A DNA stretch of 64,000 nucleotides. It comes from Collinsella sp. zg1085 (GTDB lineage: Bacteria > Actinomycetota > Coriobacteriia > Coriobacteriales > Coriobacteriaceae). This document shows positions 34,752 to 45,600 of this stretch, in pieces. Position numbers and translations under genes: made by a program. The stretch covers positions 248,001-312,000 of the forward strand of contig NZ_CP076545.1 of assembly GCF_018889955.1 (NCBI RefSeq), written 5' to 3'. Every line of letters begins with the position of its first letter. The first letter of the stretch is position 1. Under the pieces are notes generated by a model. That model was not told where the DNA came from. It was given only the letters and a program-made list of their open reading frames with translations, and ran no database searches.

Positions 34752-35684
34752 ATGCCATCGTCTACAAATTTTTACGACGTTCTTGGTGTATCTCAGAACG
34801 CCTCCGACAGTGAAATAAAAAAGGCATTTCGGAAGCTCGCTGTTAAGTTTCACCCTGATAGCGGCGGCGATGAGCAAAAGTTTAAGGAAATTAGCGAAGC
34901 ATACGAGACACTTTCTAATCCTGATAAGCGCAAACAGTACGATCAAATGCTGCGATATGGTATTCCTCATCAAGGCATGGGTGGTGCGTCGTATGCTGGT
35001 GCTCAAGCCGGGCCATGGAGCGATGTGTTTGAGAGCATTTTCCGCGGTGAAGGTGCTTTTGGAGCTGATTGGGGTACTGGCTTTGGCGGTGCCAGTAGGA
35101 GCCGTTCGCGCCGGGGAAGCGATTTATCTCTGTCGGTTGACGTAAGTGCAGAAGATGCCTTGCTCGGCACAACGCGTAAGGTAACATATCGCATTCCTTC
35201 AACGGGAGAGCAACAAACTATCTCGGTTTCTGTGCCGGCAGGTGCCGTTAACGGCGGCAAGCTGCGCTATAAACGGCGGGGTGAGTATGGCTCAAACGGT
35301 GGCGAGCGTGGCGACTTAGTGGTAACCACCAATGTGGCTGAGCACCCCTTATTTAAGCGCAAAGGTGCTGACGTAACCATGGAGCTTCCGATTTCTATCT
35401 ATGAGGCAAGCCTAGGGTGCACCGTTGAGGTGCCAACACCTCTGGGAGCTGCTGTGCGTCTTAAAGTTCCAGCAGGAACACAATCGGGCAAGACCTTCCG
35501 TTTTAAGGAGATGGGTGCTCCTGATGTAAAGCATCGCGGGCGTACAGGCGCTCTTTTGGTGACCGTGATAGTTAAAGTGCCTACGCAGTTAAGCGATGAA
35601 GAGCGTGTTGCGTTTGAGCAACTGCAGGCAGATGATACGCGCAGCTATCGCGAGAAGGTGGAGCAGTATCGCACTACACTATAA
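34752..35684 (+). CDS. dnaJ: DnaJ-type co-chaperone, no zinc finger (CbpA-like)
   Basis: 310 residues, AAAGGAGG ribosome site. The J domain (about 5-70) has the HPD motif and [23 protein letters not shown]; a Gly/Phe-rich linker follows (about 75-120), then two beta barrel substrate domains ([34 protein letters not shown]). The CxxCxGxG zinc-finger region is absent, so it is a class II DnaJ such as CbpA. It stimulates DnaK ATPase and delivers clients. In actinobacterial dnaK operons the dnaJ position can be held by either class; a class I DnaJ may be encoded elsewhere. Confidence 0.94.
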   Translation: MPSSTNFYDVLGVSQNASDSEIKKAFRKLAVKFHPDSGGDEQKFKEISEAYETLSNPDKRKQYDQMLRYGIPHQGMGGASYAGAQAGPWSDVFESIFRGEGAFGADWGTGFGGASRSRSRRGSDLSLSVDVSAEDALLGTTRKVTYRIPSTGEQQTISVSVPAGAVNGGKLRYKRRGEYGSNGGERGDLVVTTNVAEHPLFKRKGADVTMELPISIYEASLGCTVEVPTPLGAAVRLKVPAGTQSGKTFRFKEMGAPDVKHRGRTGALLVTVIVKVPTQLSDEERVAFEQLQADDTRSYREKVEQYRTTL

Positions 35685-35791
35685 TAAGAATCGTGTGCAC
35701 TAATATATAGGTGCCTGTAGGGTAGTAGATGCTAAATGTATGAGCTTGATATGCGCATTTGAGCGTATAACACGAAAGGTAGGCAGGTGAC

Positions 35792-36205
35792 ATGGGAACA
35801 GAGGGTCGCGATAAGCCACTCTATATGATTAGTGTAGCGGCGGAGTTGACCGGTATGCACCCGCAGACCTTACGGGTGTACGAGTCAAAAGGTCTGGTAA
35901 ATCCGCAGCGCTCAGGCGGCAATACGCGGCTCTATTCACAGCGCGATATTGAGCGCTTAGAGCTTATCAACCAGCTAACCGACGAAGGCATTAACCTTGC
36001 TGGTGTAGTTCGTATCCTCGATATGAAGGAGCGTGCTGATGAGCGTGAGCGAGAGATTGAGCGCTTGCATGCACGTTTGCGTAAGGTTGAAGACGAACTG
36101 CACGAGCTTCGCATGCAAAAAAAGATTACGGCACTTGCCCCGCGCGACGGTTCGGCAGACCCGCAGCAGGTATTACGGGGGCTTTTGGGCGGAGATAGCC
36201 TGTAG
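35792..36205 (+). CDS. hspR: MerR-family heat-shock repressor HspR
   Basis: 137 residues. The N-terminal MerR winged HTH reads MISVAAELTGMHPQTLRVYE, then SKGLVNPQRSGGNTRLYSQRDIERL, the sequence pattern specific to HspR, followed by LTDEGINLAGVVRIL and a coiled-coil Glu/Arg helix (about 80-115). In Streptomyces and mycobacteria HspR represses the dnaK operon and clpB, using DnaK as co-repressor. Its place as last gene of the operon and the shared element before dnaK and clpB match that circuit. The ribosome site is weak (GCAGGTG). Confidence 0.94.
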   Translation: MGTEGRDKPLYMISVAAELTGMHPQTLRVYESKGLVNPQRSGGNTRLYSQRDIERLELINQLTDEGINLAGVVRILDMKERADEREREIERLHARLRKVEDELHELRMQKKITALAPRDGSADPQQVLRGLLGGDSL

Positions 36206-36722
36206 GCTTTGAGCTGGTAGGTAAAACAAACCGGGCAGGGTAGCTTGCATATATTGTTTGAGTAGTCTGAACAGCGCAAAAGAACCTGCGTGGGTTTTGC
36301 GCGGCTGATGGCGTATACAAACCAGTACGGCAACATGCAAACGTTCAGCAATAGATGTGTGCTTAGTTTTAGCTTTGCTGAACATTCTAAATTATATTAG
36401 ATAAACGACACCAAACCTTATCTGTACTTCTAACACGCGATTTTGCAAAGTTTTGCGCTCACTCGTGCCGAACGGTGACGATATTCATAGCAAGACAGGT
36501 ATTGAAAAATAGATACAACTGAGACGTTTATTAATTCGGCCAGGGGGTTATATCTACCGTTTACGGAAAAATCTCCTACTTTCACGGAGAGATGTGAGTA
36601 CGTACTCATAAAATCGTATACCTTTTGTGTATGCCTTTCGTAATGGGGTGTGCTGTCTCGTGTTGCCGCTTTGAAGTAAAACGCATCACGCATACAAACA
36701 CCCTCGAGTTGTAGGAGATGAG
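36206..36722. other. 517-bp intergenic region before GH84 gene
   Basis: No reading frame with a ribosome site and no clear terminator is visible. The region is AT-rich toward the middle and presumably contains the hspR operon end and the promoter of the glycosidase gene. I see nothing further to support. Confidence 0.5.
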
Positions 36723-39700
36723 ATGGATAAGCGCCGTGCATATGTGTCGGTCCTCGTGTTGTGTTTACTTGCTGCCTTTTGTTTTGTGGTACCCATATAT
36801 GCAACGATGGCTGCACCCGCTTCTGCCCCTGAGTATCAGGTGTATCCCACACCGCACCAGCTCAACTATGCTGAATCAACGCAAACACTGCGCTCAAAGG
36901 CGCAGGTAGTGCTTGGCGAGGGCATAGACGCCGAAACTAAAGCACGCCTGAGCGAAGTACTCGGGCTTAAGGGCATTACGGGCACACCGGTAACCGAGTT
37001 TGCCGCAAAGCCTAACACCACCAATTTTCTGGTTGGCATTCATGGTTCAGGAGATGCGGTTGATACGCATGTCAAACAACTCGTAAGCGACGGACGGCTA
37101 AGCTTTGATGCGGCGGTTTTTGAAAAAACTGATGCGTATGTGTTGGCAATCATTCCGGGCACGCAAACTACCGGCGATGAGCTGATTGTTCTTGGTAAAA
37201 ACACCGATGCGGCGTTTTATGGCTTAACGAGTCTGTATCAAATCTTCCAGCAGCTTGAAGGTGCAAAAATTCGCAATCTTACGCTCGTAGATTATGCCGA
37301 TGTCATTACGCGCGGCTTTATTGAGGGCTACTATGGCAATCCGTGGAGCACACAAGACCGCGTTAATCTCATGACCTGGGGCGGATACTATAAGCTCAAT
37401 GCCTATGTGTATGCTCCTAAAGATGACCCAAAGCATAATGCAAAATGGCGCGAGCTTTATTCAACCGAGGAGCTTGAAACAAAGATTGCACCGCTGGCTA
37501 CAGCCGGTAATGCATCAAAATGCCGCTTCCTCTATGCAATTCATCCCTTTATGCACAATCCCATTACCTCAGCAAATTATGATACCTCGGTGCCTATTCT
37601 TAAAGAGAAGCTTGCGCAGGTCATGGATTATGGCGTGCGCCAAATATCAATTTTGGCAGACGACGCAAACAATCAAGGCGCTGCGCTGTATACGCGCCTT
37701 ATGACCGATATGACTGAGTGGATTCACGCTAAGCAGGCCGAGAAAAACGATAACGGAACTCTTAAGTATCCGGGGCTCAAAGATACTATCGTCTTTTGTC
37801 CGGTAAATTACATGGGCTTTGGTGAGGCTTGGTATGCCAACCTCCCGAGCAATATTCAGGTTATCAACACTGGTGGTCGTGTATGGGGCAAGATTGATAA
37901 CAATTTTGCTACACGCTTCAAGAGTAGTTCGGGCAACCGTGCGCCCTTTATGTGGATTAACTGGCCCTGCTCAGACAACGACAAAGACGCGCTGCATATG
38001 GGCGGACATAACAACTTCTTAGGTGCAGACCTACAGCCAGGAAGCGTTGAGGGTGTTGTGCTCAATCCTATGCAGCAGTCTGAGCCATCAAAGCAGGGCA
38101 TTTTCATGAATGCCGACTTCACGTGGAATCTCTGGACCTCTACGGCACATGCAGATACCGTGTGGGAGAAGTCTTTTAGCTACATTGACCACAACTCCGC
38201 ATTGCCAACAGCAGGCTCAAATGCATTGCATGATTTGTCGCTGCATATGCTGCGCATGTACGGTGGTGGTGCAACGTGGGAAAACAATGAGTCGTCTGAG
38301 ATTCGCGAGGCGCTCTCAAGCTTTAAGACCAAGATGAATGCTAATAGCGTTACTGTGGCAGATGTTGATGACATGCTTGAGATTTTCCAAAACCTCAAAA
38401 AGACTGCCGCCGCGTATCGCGATGGCGCAGGCAATCCTGACATGCTTAATCAGATTCGCTTCTGGATTGAAACATGGGATGACCTTACAAGTGCTGCAAT
38501 CTCTGAGCTTCAGGCACTCAAGGCAGACCTTTCTGGCGACGCTTCTCAACTTGTTGCGCTTCATGCCGAAGGAACCTCTAAGCTTGAGGCAGCTAATAAA
38601 CACGGATACAGCTATGTTGACCATATTGAGTATGCGCGCGTAGGCAAGGCGCATATCAACCCGTTTGTGAGCGCACTTGTTGAGCATGTGTCTACGCGGG
38701 CGCAGCTTGCTTCTGACCCCAATGCCGTGGTGAGGCACTTTATTACAAGTCGCACTGACGCTCCGGGCGCGTCGGTTTCGCGTATCACCGACGGCAAGGC
38801 CGATACAGGCGTGAGCTACACCGACCCTGCGCGTATTACCACAGGTACCTTTATAGGTCTTGAGCAAAACAAGCCGTTTACCTTAAAGCGTCTTACCCTT
38901 ACCTACGATGCAGGACATCTTGCCGATACTATCCGTACAGCCAAGGTACAGGTTTTGCGCGAGCATGACGGCAATCGTGAGTGGGTAGATGTTGCTGGTC
39001 AAAGCATCTCAAACAATCGCAATCGCGTGGTAGATTTTAAGGGCATGAACGAGGCAGATGTGTACGGCGCTCGTTTAATTGCCACTGCGGACAATTCTGG
39101 TGATTGCTGGCTTACCATCAACGAAATTGAAATCAATAAGGCTGATGACCCTAACGAGCCGCAAATGATTACCGGCACGGTGAGTGCTGAGGCTCTAGTT
39201 AGTGCAGATGGCGGACACCCTATGTTAAACGCATCTGATGGGCAGGATTCTACCGAGGCCTGGTTCAAAAAGTCTGAATCGGGCGCTGACCGCGATACAA
39301 CACCGGCAGGTGCTGCAGTTATAACAACATTTGATGCTCCCGTTACTCTCAATGCACTTGCGTTCTCACAGGGCACGTCAAATGCTGGTGACGTTATTGA
39401 TAATGGCACCATTTCTTGGCAGTCACCCGATGGAGCGTGGCATGAGGCTGGTCAGGTTACGCGTGCAAAATCACAACAATTCCCGCTTAATCCTGCTGCC
39501 GAGGTAAAAGCAATCAAGGTAGTAAACAATACTGCTAAGGCTATTTGGTGGCGTGTGGCAGACCTGCACGGCATTAAGGGTGGCGCACCCATTCAGGCAC
39601 CCAAGAGCATTTCAACCAATATTAGTCAGTATCAAAGCTACAATATTGCAAAAGCCATTGACGGCGACCCAACCACAAAGTTCTGGAGCAATCGTCCCAC

Positions 39701-42596
39701 GCAAAAAGGCGACTTTGCCATGCTTAAGCTGGGTGCACTAAAGAACATCGATACAGTTTCGCTGTTGCAGGGCACCGGTGATAGGTTTACTCGGGCAGAT
39801 GTTTTCTACACTGCCGATGCGCAGCCAGATGCGGCATCAGGGACGTGGACTAAGCTGGGAAGTTTTGGTAGCAAAGCTGAGCAAGCTTTGAGCTTTAATA
39901 CGGTTGAGGCTACCGCAGTCAAGTTTGTGGTTACCGAGGGACATGTCAACTGGTTCCAGTTGTATGAGTTTGATGCGTATGAGCGTTATTCAAGTTCAAG
40001 CGATAACGTATATAGCACCTTTGACATACAGGGTGCCCTCAAGGCGCGCGTCTCCGAAGGAGAGGCTGCGCTTACCAATGCAACGCTTACTATGCCCCAT
40101 AGTGGCGACGTGGTAGGCCTTGATTTGGGTAATGTTCGCCGTGAGGTCAAGCTTTCAAATGAGGCAGTACCAAGTGGCGTTAAGCTTGTTTGGTCGCAAA
40201 ATGCCCTAGAATGGCATGAGGTAACCACTCAGCCTATTGAGCGCGCGCGTTATGTGGGTTATCAGGCAACTGCTGACAATACGTCTGTAACGTTTACCAA
40301 TGCTCGTGTGAACTTCTTAGGGTCGCTTGCGCCACGTCTGGTTTCAAGCGATGTATCAGGTTTGCAAAACTTTGATGTATCGCGTGTCTTTGACAACAAT
40401 ATTCCTAGCAATTCAAGTATTGCCGGCACTCCTGCCGCAGGTAATAAGATTGTGTTTGACCTAGGGCAAGAGCGCTCAATTTCAAGCTTTGATTATTTTG
40501 TCCCAGAGGTCTCAAAAGACTTTATCCGCAACGGTGTCTTTGAGGTTGCGCAATCACCAGATGCGCCTGACAACGAGTGGCAGCAGGTGCTTGATGTCAA
40601 CAGTGAGCATTCCGTTGAGAATACGTATAACGATGACACTGCTAAGAGCGCTACGTGGCTAACACATTCGTCGGAGTTCCCAGGCAATATGACCTTGGGA
40701 GCCACTGGTCTTTCGGTACGTGGACGCTACCTGCGCTTGCGCTTTACCGCTAGCTATAGCCATCGTTGGATTTGTTTTGGTGAGTTGCGCATAAATGGCA
40801 ACGAGCATGTATCAACCTATGCCGATGGCGATTTTGAGTCTACTAGCATTGAGCGCGCAGGCACACAGCCAGGCAGTATGCTTGACCGTGAGCTGGGAAC
40901 ATTCTGGGCTCCTGAGCGCACAGAGCAGGGAAGTCTTACCTATCATGTGTCAACTCCTCTAAAGGATGATGGTACGCCATTTGAGGGTGTTCGTATCATT
41001 TCGCATGGCAAACCAAGCGGTGCTACTGTTAAGGCAGTGGTGTACACCGACCCAGCATATACACAGACTACTGAGCTTGTGCTGGGCAAGATTACTCAGC
41101 CTTCACAGGAGTTCCGCTTTGGTGAGGTATTAGGTGTTGACCGCGCTGCTGTGTCCTATACCGCGGTTCGCGATATTAGCCTTGCATGGGAAACCAATGC
41201 AGCCCCTGAGATTTCTGAGCTTTATCTTTTGGCGCGTAGTTCTGCAGCAGGTGCTGATGCGGTTAATGAGCTGCAGGCGGCGGTTGATGCTGCTAAGAAA
41301 GTGGATACCACTTCGTGGACAAAAGATGCAGCTGATGCTTTAGCACATGCTATCAGCGCTGCTGAGGCAGGAATTGAACATTCTGACTCCTTAACGCCAG
41401 AGACCTCGGCAGCACTTAAAGCTGCACTTACTACAGCGCAAACAAATCCGGTGCTACGCTACACCAAAACCGAACTTTCTGAGCTGGTAGCCCGTGCAAA
41501 GGCCGAGATGGGTGACTATACAGCAAGTAGCTGGTCTGCCTATCAACGCTCCCTTGAACTTGCGCGTGCGGCGCTTGCGCATGCAGAGAATTTGCCGCAG
41601 GCAGAAGGCGAGGCTTTGGCAGTCATGCTGCTTGACGCAGAGGAGCACCTGAGCTTTGATGCGACAGCACGTGACCGCGCTCAACAGGCGCTAAACGATG
41701 CTCACGCGCTGTATGACCAGGGTGAGTACTCTCACGCAACACGTGACGCTTACAATAAGGCGGTTGCTGCACTTGCAACTGCGGTAGACGATGTTAATAG
41801 CACACCAACGCGCCTAAGAGAAGCTATGGCAACACTTGATGAGGCAATTCTAGCCTTGCGAGCACCTGATGCTTCAGAGACGCAGCCAGAAGAAGGCAAC
41901 TCAACAACTCCGGATAATGGTGACCAACCAAGCACAACGCCTGATACAGAAGAGGGCACACAGCCAGAAGAAGGTAACACTGGTGGCGCAGGTGAGCAGC
42001 CGGGTACCACACCAGATGAAGGTGGCAGCACTCAGCCCGGAGCAGGCGAGCAGCCAGGCACAACGCCTGGCGAAGGTGGACAACCGGGCTCAGAAAATGG
42101 CAACGAGGGAGAAACGCAACCTGGTACCGGCGGCACGGGTGTACAGCCTGGCTCAGGTAGCACGGGTAACGCTGACAATACCGGCAGCACGGGCGCACAG
42201 CCAGAGAACGGCAACGGAGATAACACCGCGAGCGGCAACAATACCAACAATGGTGGCAATTCAGGCAATGCTGGCACCGTAACACCCGGCACTCATATTG
42301 ATGCTGCTGGCGGCAGTGCTGGCGGCGCTCAAGGTGGTAGCGTTAACGCAGGTGCAAGTGGCGCAATGCCTGAGACCAATCCAGCAGACCACGAGCATAA
42401 GCCAAGCACGCAGGGTAATAAACCAGAGGGGAATGGCGCTCCAAATAAAACCCCTGAGAAGCCAAACAAGAATAAGCATCATAAGAAACAACTACCAGGA
42501 ACAGGCGATATGGCTGGCTTTGCAGCAATGCTTAGCGGGGCTGCGTTTGCCGTGGTTTCTCTGGGCGTAAACGCACGTCGTCGTGCATCTCGATAA
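36723..42596 (+). CDS. Wall-anchored GH84 beta-N-acetylglucosaminidase with F5/8C and FIVAR modules
   Basis: 1957 residues, GTAGGAGATGAG ribosome site. Signal peptide (1 to about 31), GH84 N-terminal domain (about 37-190), catalytic barrel (about 195-490) opening with TRGFIEGYYGNPWS, with the Asp pair D313-D314 in ILADDANN that family knowledge identifies as catalytic. Several F5/8-type carbohydrate-binding modules occupy about 680-1430, three FIVAR-like helical repeats about 1515-1720, a Gly/Pro/Thr/Glu low-complexity stalk, then LPGTG (1924-1928), hydrophobic helix and RRRASR tail. The layout is that of Clostridium perfringens NagH/NagJ, so it probably removes GlcNAc from mucin O-glycans, glycoproteins or hyaluronan-type chains. 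Substrate is inference. Confidence 0.93.
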   Translation: MDKRRAYVSVLVLCLLAAFCFVVPIYATMAAPASAPEYQVYPTPHQLNYAESTQTLRSKAQVVLGEGIDAETKARLSEVLGLKGITGTPVTEFAAKPNTTNFLVGIHGSGDAVDTHVKQLVSDGRLSFDAAVFEKTDAYVLAIIPGTQTTGDELIVLGKNTDAAFYGLTSLYQIFQQLEGAKIRNLTLVDYADVITRGFIEGYYGNPWSTQDRVNLMTWGGYYKLNAYVYAPKDDPKHNAKWRELYSTEELETKIAPLATAGNASKCRFLYAIHPFMHNPITSANYDTSVPILKEKLAQVMDYGVRQISILADDANNQGAALYTRLMTDMTEWIHAKQAEKNDNGTLKYPGLKDTIVFCPVNYMGFGEAWYANLPSNIQVINTGGRVWGKIDNNFATRFKSSSGNRAPFMWINWPCSDNDKDALHMGGHNNFLGADLQPGSVEGVVLNPMQQSEPSKQGIFMNADFTWNLWTSTAHADTVWEKSFSYIDHNSALPTAGSNALHDLSLHMLRMYGGGATWENNESSEIREALSSFKTKMNANSVTVADVDDMLEIFQNLKKTAAAYRDGAGNPDMLNQIRFWIETWDDLTSAAISELQALKADLSGDASQLVALHAEGTSKLEAANKHGYSYVDHIEYARVGKAHINPFVSALVEHVSTRAQLASDPNAVVRHFITSRTDAPGASVSRITDGKADTGVSYTDPARITTGTFIGLEQNKPFTLKRLTLTYDAGHLADTIRTAKVQVLREHDGNREWVDVAGQSISNNRNRVVDFKGMNEADVYGARLIATADNSGDCWLTINEIEINKADDPNEPQMITGTVSAEALVSADGGHPMLNASDGQDSTEAWFKKSESGADRDTTPAGAAVITTFDAPVTLNALAFSQGTSNAGDVIDNGTISWQSPDGAWHEAGQVTRAKSQQFPLNPAAEVKAIKVVNNTAKAIWWRVADLHGIKGGAPIQAPKSISTNISQYQSYNIAKAIDGDPTTKFWSNRPTQKGDFAMLKLGALKNIDTVSLLQGTGDRFTRADVFYTADAQPDAASGTWTKLGSFGSKAEQALSFNTVEATAVKFVVTEGHVNWFQLYEFDAYERYSSSSDNVYSTFDIQGALKARVSEGEAALTNATLTMPHSGDVVGLDLGNVRREVKLSNEAVPSGVKLVWSQNALEWHEVTTQPIERARYVGYQATADNTSVTFTNARVNFLGSLAPRLVSSDVSGLQNFDVSRVFDNNIPSNSSIAGTPAAGNKIVFDLGQERSISSFDYFVPEVSKDFIRNGVFEVAQSPDAPDNEWQQVLDVNSEHSVENTYNDDTAKSATWLTHSSEFPGNMTLGATGLSVRGRYLRLRFTASYSHRWICFGELRINGNEHVSTYADGDFESTSIERAGTQPGSMLDRELGTFWAPERTEQGSLTYHVSTPLKDDGTPFEGVRIISHGKPSGATVKAVVYTDPAYTQTTELVLGKITQPSQEFRFGEVLGVDRAAVSYTAVRDISLAWETNAAPEISELYLLARSSAAGADAVNELQAAVDAAKKVDTTSWTKDAADALAHAISAAEAGIEHSDSLTPETSAALKAALTTAQTNPVLRYTKTELSELVARAKAEMGDYTASSWSAYQRSLELARAALAHAENLPQAEGEALAVMLLDAEEHLSFDATARDRAQQALNDAHALYDQGEYSHATRDAYNKAVAALATAVDDVNSTPTRLREAMATLDEAILALRAPDASETQPEEGNSTTPDNGDQPSTTPDTEEGTQPEEGNTGGAGEQPGTTPDEGGSTQPGAGEQPGTTPGEGGQPGSENGNEGETQPGTGGTGVQPGSGSTGNADNTGSTGAQPENGNGDNTASGNNTNNGGNSGNAGTVTPGTHIDAAGGSAGGAQGGSVNAGASGAMPETNPADHEHKPSTQGNKPEGNGAPNKTPEKPNKNKHHKKQLPGTGDMAGFAAMLSGAAFAVVSLGVNARRRASR

Positions 42597-42643
42597 TGCT
42601 TGAACTATAGGCGTAGATAGATTTGAAAGTGGGGAATCTGGCA

Positions 42644-45600
42644 ATGAAAAAGATGGGACAGCTTCAATCTCACGGGCTGCCGCACATGTGGGCTCAGGTG
42701 CGCCAACGAGCTGTGCGCTCGCTCATAGCGGCAACGCTTGTTTTGGCAGCTCCGCTGGGTTTGAGCCTTGCGGGCGCAGAAACAGCTCCCGTGCGTTCAG
42801 CATCTACAACGCAAATGAGCTCAGCGCCTGAGCTGGTTCGTGTAAGTGCTCTAAATGATGCCACCAAGCGCCAGCAAAACTTTAATCGCAACTGGAAGTT
42901 TAAGCTGGGCGACCAATCAGGTGCCGATGCGAGCAATTACGATGACTCTTCATGGGGCATTGTTCAGCTTCCGCACGATTACAGCATCGACCAAGACTAC
43001 ACTCGTTCTGGAGAGGCTGAGAGCGCCTATAAACCAGCAGGTATTGGCTGGTATCGGAAAAGCTTTGAGGTTTCGCGCGATTTTGCCAATAAGCGTGTTG
43101 TCTTGAGCTTTGACGGCATTTATATGGACTCAACCGTTTGGGTAAATGGACAGCTACTTGCCAATCACCCTTATGGATATACTCCTTTTGCGTTTGATAT
43201 TACTGAGTATCTTCGTTTTGGCGAGCAAAATACCATTGCAATTAAGGTAAATGCTCAGATTCCTAGCTCGCGCTGGTATGCCGGTGCTGGTATTGGGCGC
43301 AATGTTGATATGATTGTGACCGACCCTGTGCACGTGGCACGCGATGGTGTTGTTGTAACCACTCCTGAACTTGCAACACAGGCAAGTGGCGCAGTTACAA
43401 CAGTGCTTAAAACCACGGTGCAAAACGATGGCACAGAAGCTGCTTCGGTTCAGGTAGAGCAAACAGTATTTATGCGCGGTGGCGACCCTGCTCAAGCAAT
43501 TGCGCAGGTTAGCACCACCCAGCAGCTTGCAGCCGGTGCGCGAGAGACGTTTGAGGCTCGTGCTAACACCACCAGTGCGCCTGCACTGTGGGACACAGAG
43601 CATCCTAATCTGTATACCGTTCGCACGATTATTAAAAAGGGCGACCAGGTTCTTGATAGCTATGACACTGATTTTGGTTACCGCTTTATCTCGTATGACA
43701 GCGAAACAGGATTTAAGCTCAACGGGAAACCGGTTAAGATTAAAGGTGTTTGCATGCACCACGACCAAGGTGCTCTTGGTTCTGTCTCAACGTATGATGC
43801 ACTGCATCGTCAGGTGCGCATTCTTAAAGACATGGGCGCTAACTCAATTAGAACCTCACATAACACACCCGCACGCGAGCTTGTACAGATTTGCAACGAG
43901 GAAGGCATCCTGCTTGACCTAGAGTTCTTTGATGGCTGGACAGTTCCAAAGAATAGCAATAGGAATGACTACTCCCGTTTCTTCAATCAAGCGATGGGCG
44001 AGTCAAAAATTATAGGTAGTGTTGCAAATAAAACATGGGCGCAGTTTGACCTTGAGCAGTCGATTGCGCGCGACATTAACGCTCCATCAATTATTATGTG
44101 GTCACTTGGTAATGAGATGACCGAGGGTACCAATGGTATGCCCGGTCTCAATACCGTTCAGGCTAATTTGATTCGTTGGGCAACAGCAGCTGACGCTACA
44201 CGCCCCGTAACCACGGGTGACAATAAGCTTAAAGGCAACAATACGATTTTGAACCCGGCTGGTCTTGCAACTGCAGATGGCATTGTTGGTCTTAACTATG
44301 CTGGTGGCGCACACTATGATTCAACACATCGCAACCATCCAACATGGAAGCTCATTGGTTCTGAGACCGCATCTGCAATCAATAGCCGTGGAATTTATTC
44401 TACGTACGGACGTGACAATAACACTCAGCAATTAACCTCGTATGACTACTATGCAGTTGGTTGGGGTCATAAGGCTGCTGAAGCTTGGTATGACGTGTTA
44501 ATGCGTGATTTTGTTGCGGGTGAATACGTTTGGACGGGCTTTGATTATCTGGGTGAGCCTACGCCGTGGAACGGTGTTACTGGTGGCGCTCAGGGGCGCT
44601 GGCCTTCTCCTAAGAACTCTTATTTTGGCATTATCGATACGGCTGGTTTGCCAAAAGATTCCTTCTATCTCTATCAAAGCCAGTGGAATGACCATAAGCA
44701 TACCTTGCATGTGGTGCCCGACTGGAGCAACACCACTAAGCGCGAAAATAATAAGGTAGACGTTGTGGTGTATACCGATGCACCAACAGTTAAACTCTTC
44801 TTTACGCCGGCCGGGTCAACCGAGCGCCAAGAGCTGGGTACAAAAACCTTTACACAAAAGACTACGCCAACTAATGGCTTTAGCTATCAGATATATGAGG
44901 GCGATGGGCGTGCAAGCAATGCCTATCAAAACCTGTACTTAACGTGGAAGGTTCCCTACGCTGAGGGTACCATCACTGCCGAGGCCTATGACCGCGATGG
45001 TAGCAAGATTGATACCTCAAGTTGGGACGGCATACAGACGCGTAGCACCACAGGGGTACCTGCTCGCATTGAGTTGGTAGCCGACCGCAGTGATTTGTCT
45101 GCTAACGGAACTGACCTAAGTTATCTCACGGCGCGAATTGTTGACGCTAACGGTAAGGTAGTAAATAGTGCTAACAACCGTGTGAGCTTTGCTGTTGAGG
45201 GGTCTGCAACACTTGCCGGTCTTGATAACGGTAGCTCACCCGATCATCAATCATATCGCGATAACAACCGTGCTGCTCATGCTGGACAGCTGATTGCTAT
45301 TGTTCGTGCAACAGAGAAGCCCGGTGCTATCACCGTACGGGCAACAGCAGATGGTTTAGAGTCTGCAAGCGTAACGCTCAACGCGGCATCTATTACCGGC
45401 AATGCTCAAGGCAAGCAGGTCGAGAGCCTATTCTATGCACGACACTATTATGTAAAGACGGGTACTACCTTGGAGTTGCCCGAGACTATTCAGGCGCGCT
45501 ATACCGATGGTTCGGTCGCAGATGAGCCGGTAGTATGGGATGAATATGACGCTGCCAAGCTCAACGAGGCTTCGTCCTTTGATGTGGGTGGCACTGTTGC

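Noticed and set aside
41750-42300. Minus-strand frames opposite the low-complexity stalks (also near 47500-48400)
   Set aside because: They are shadows produced by the repetitive Gly/Pro/Gln/Thr codons of the real plus-strand glycosidase genes.
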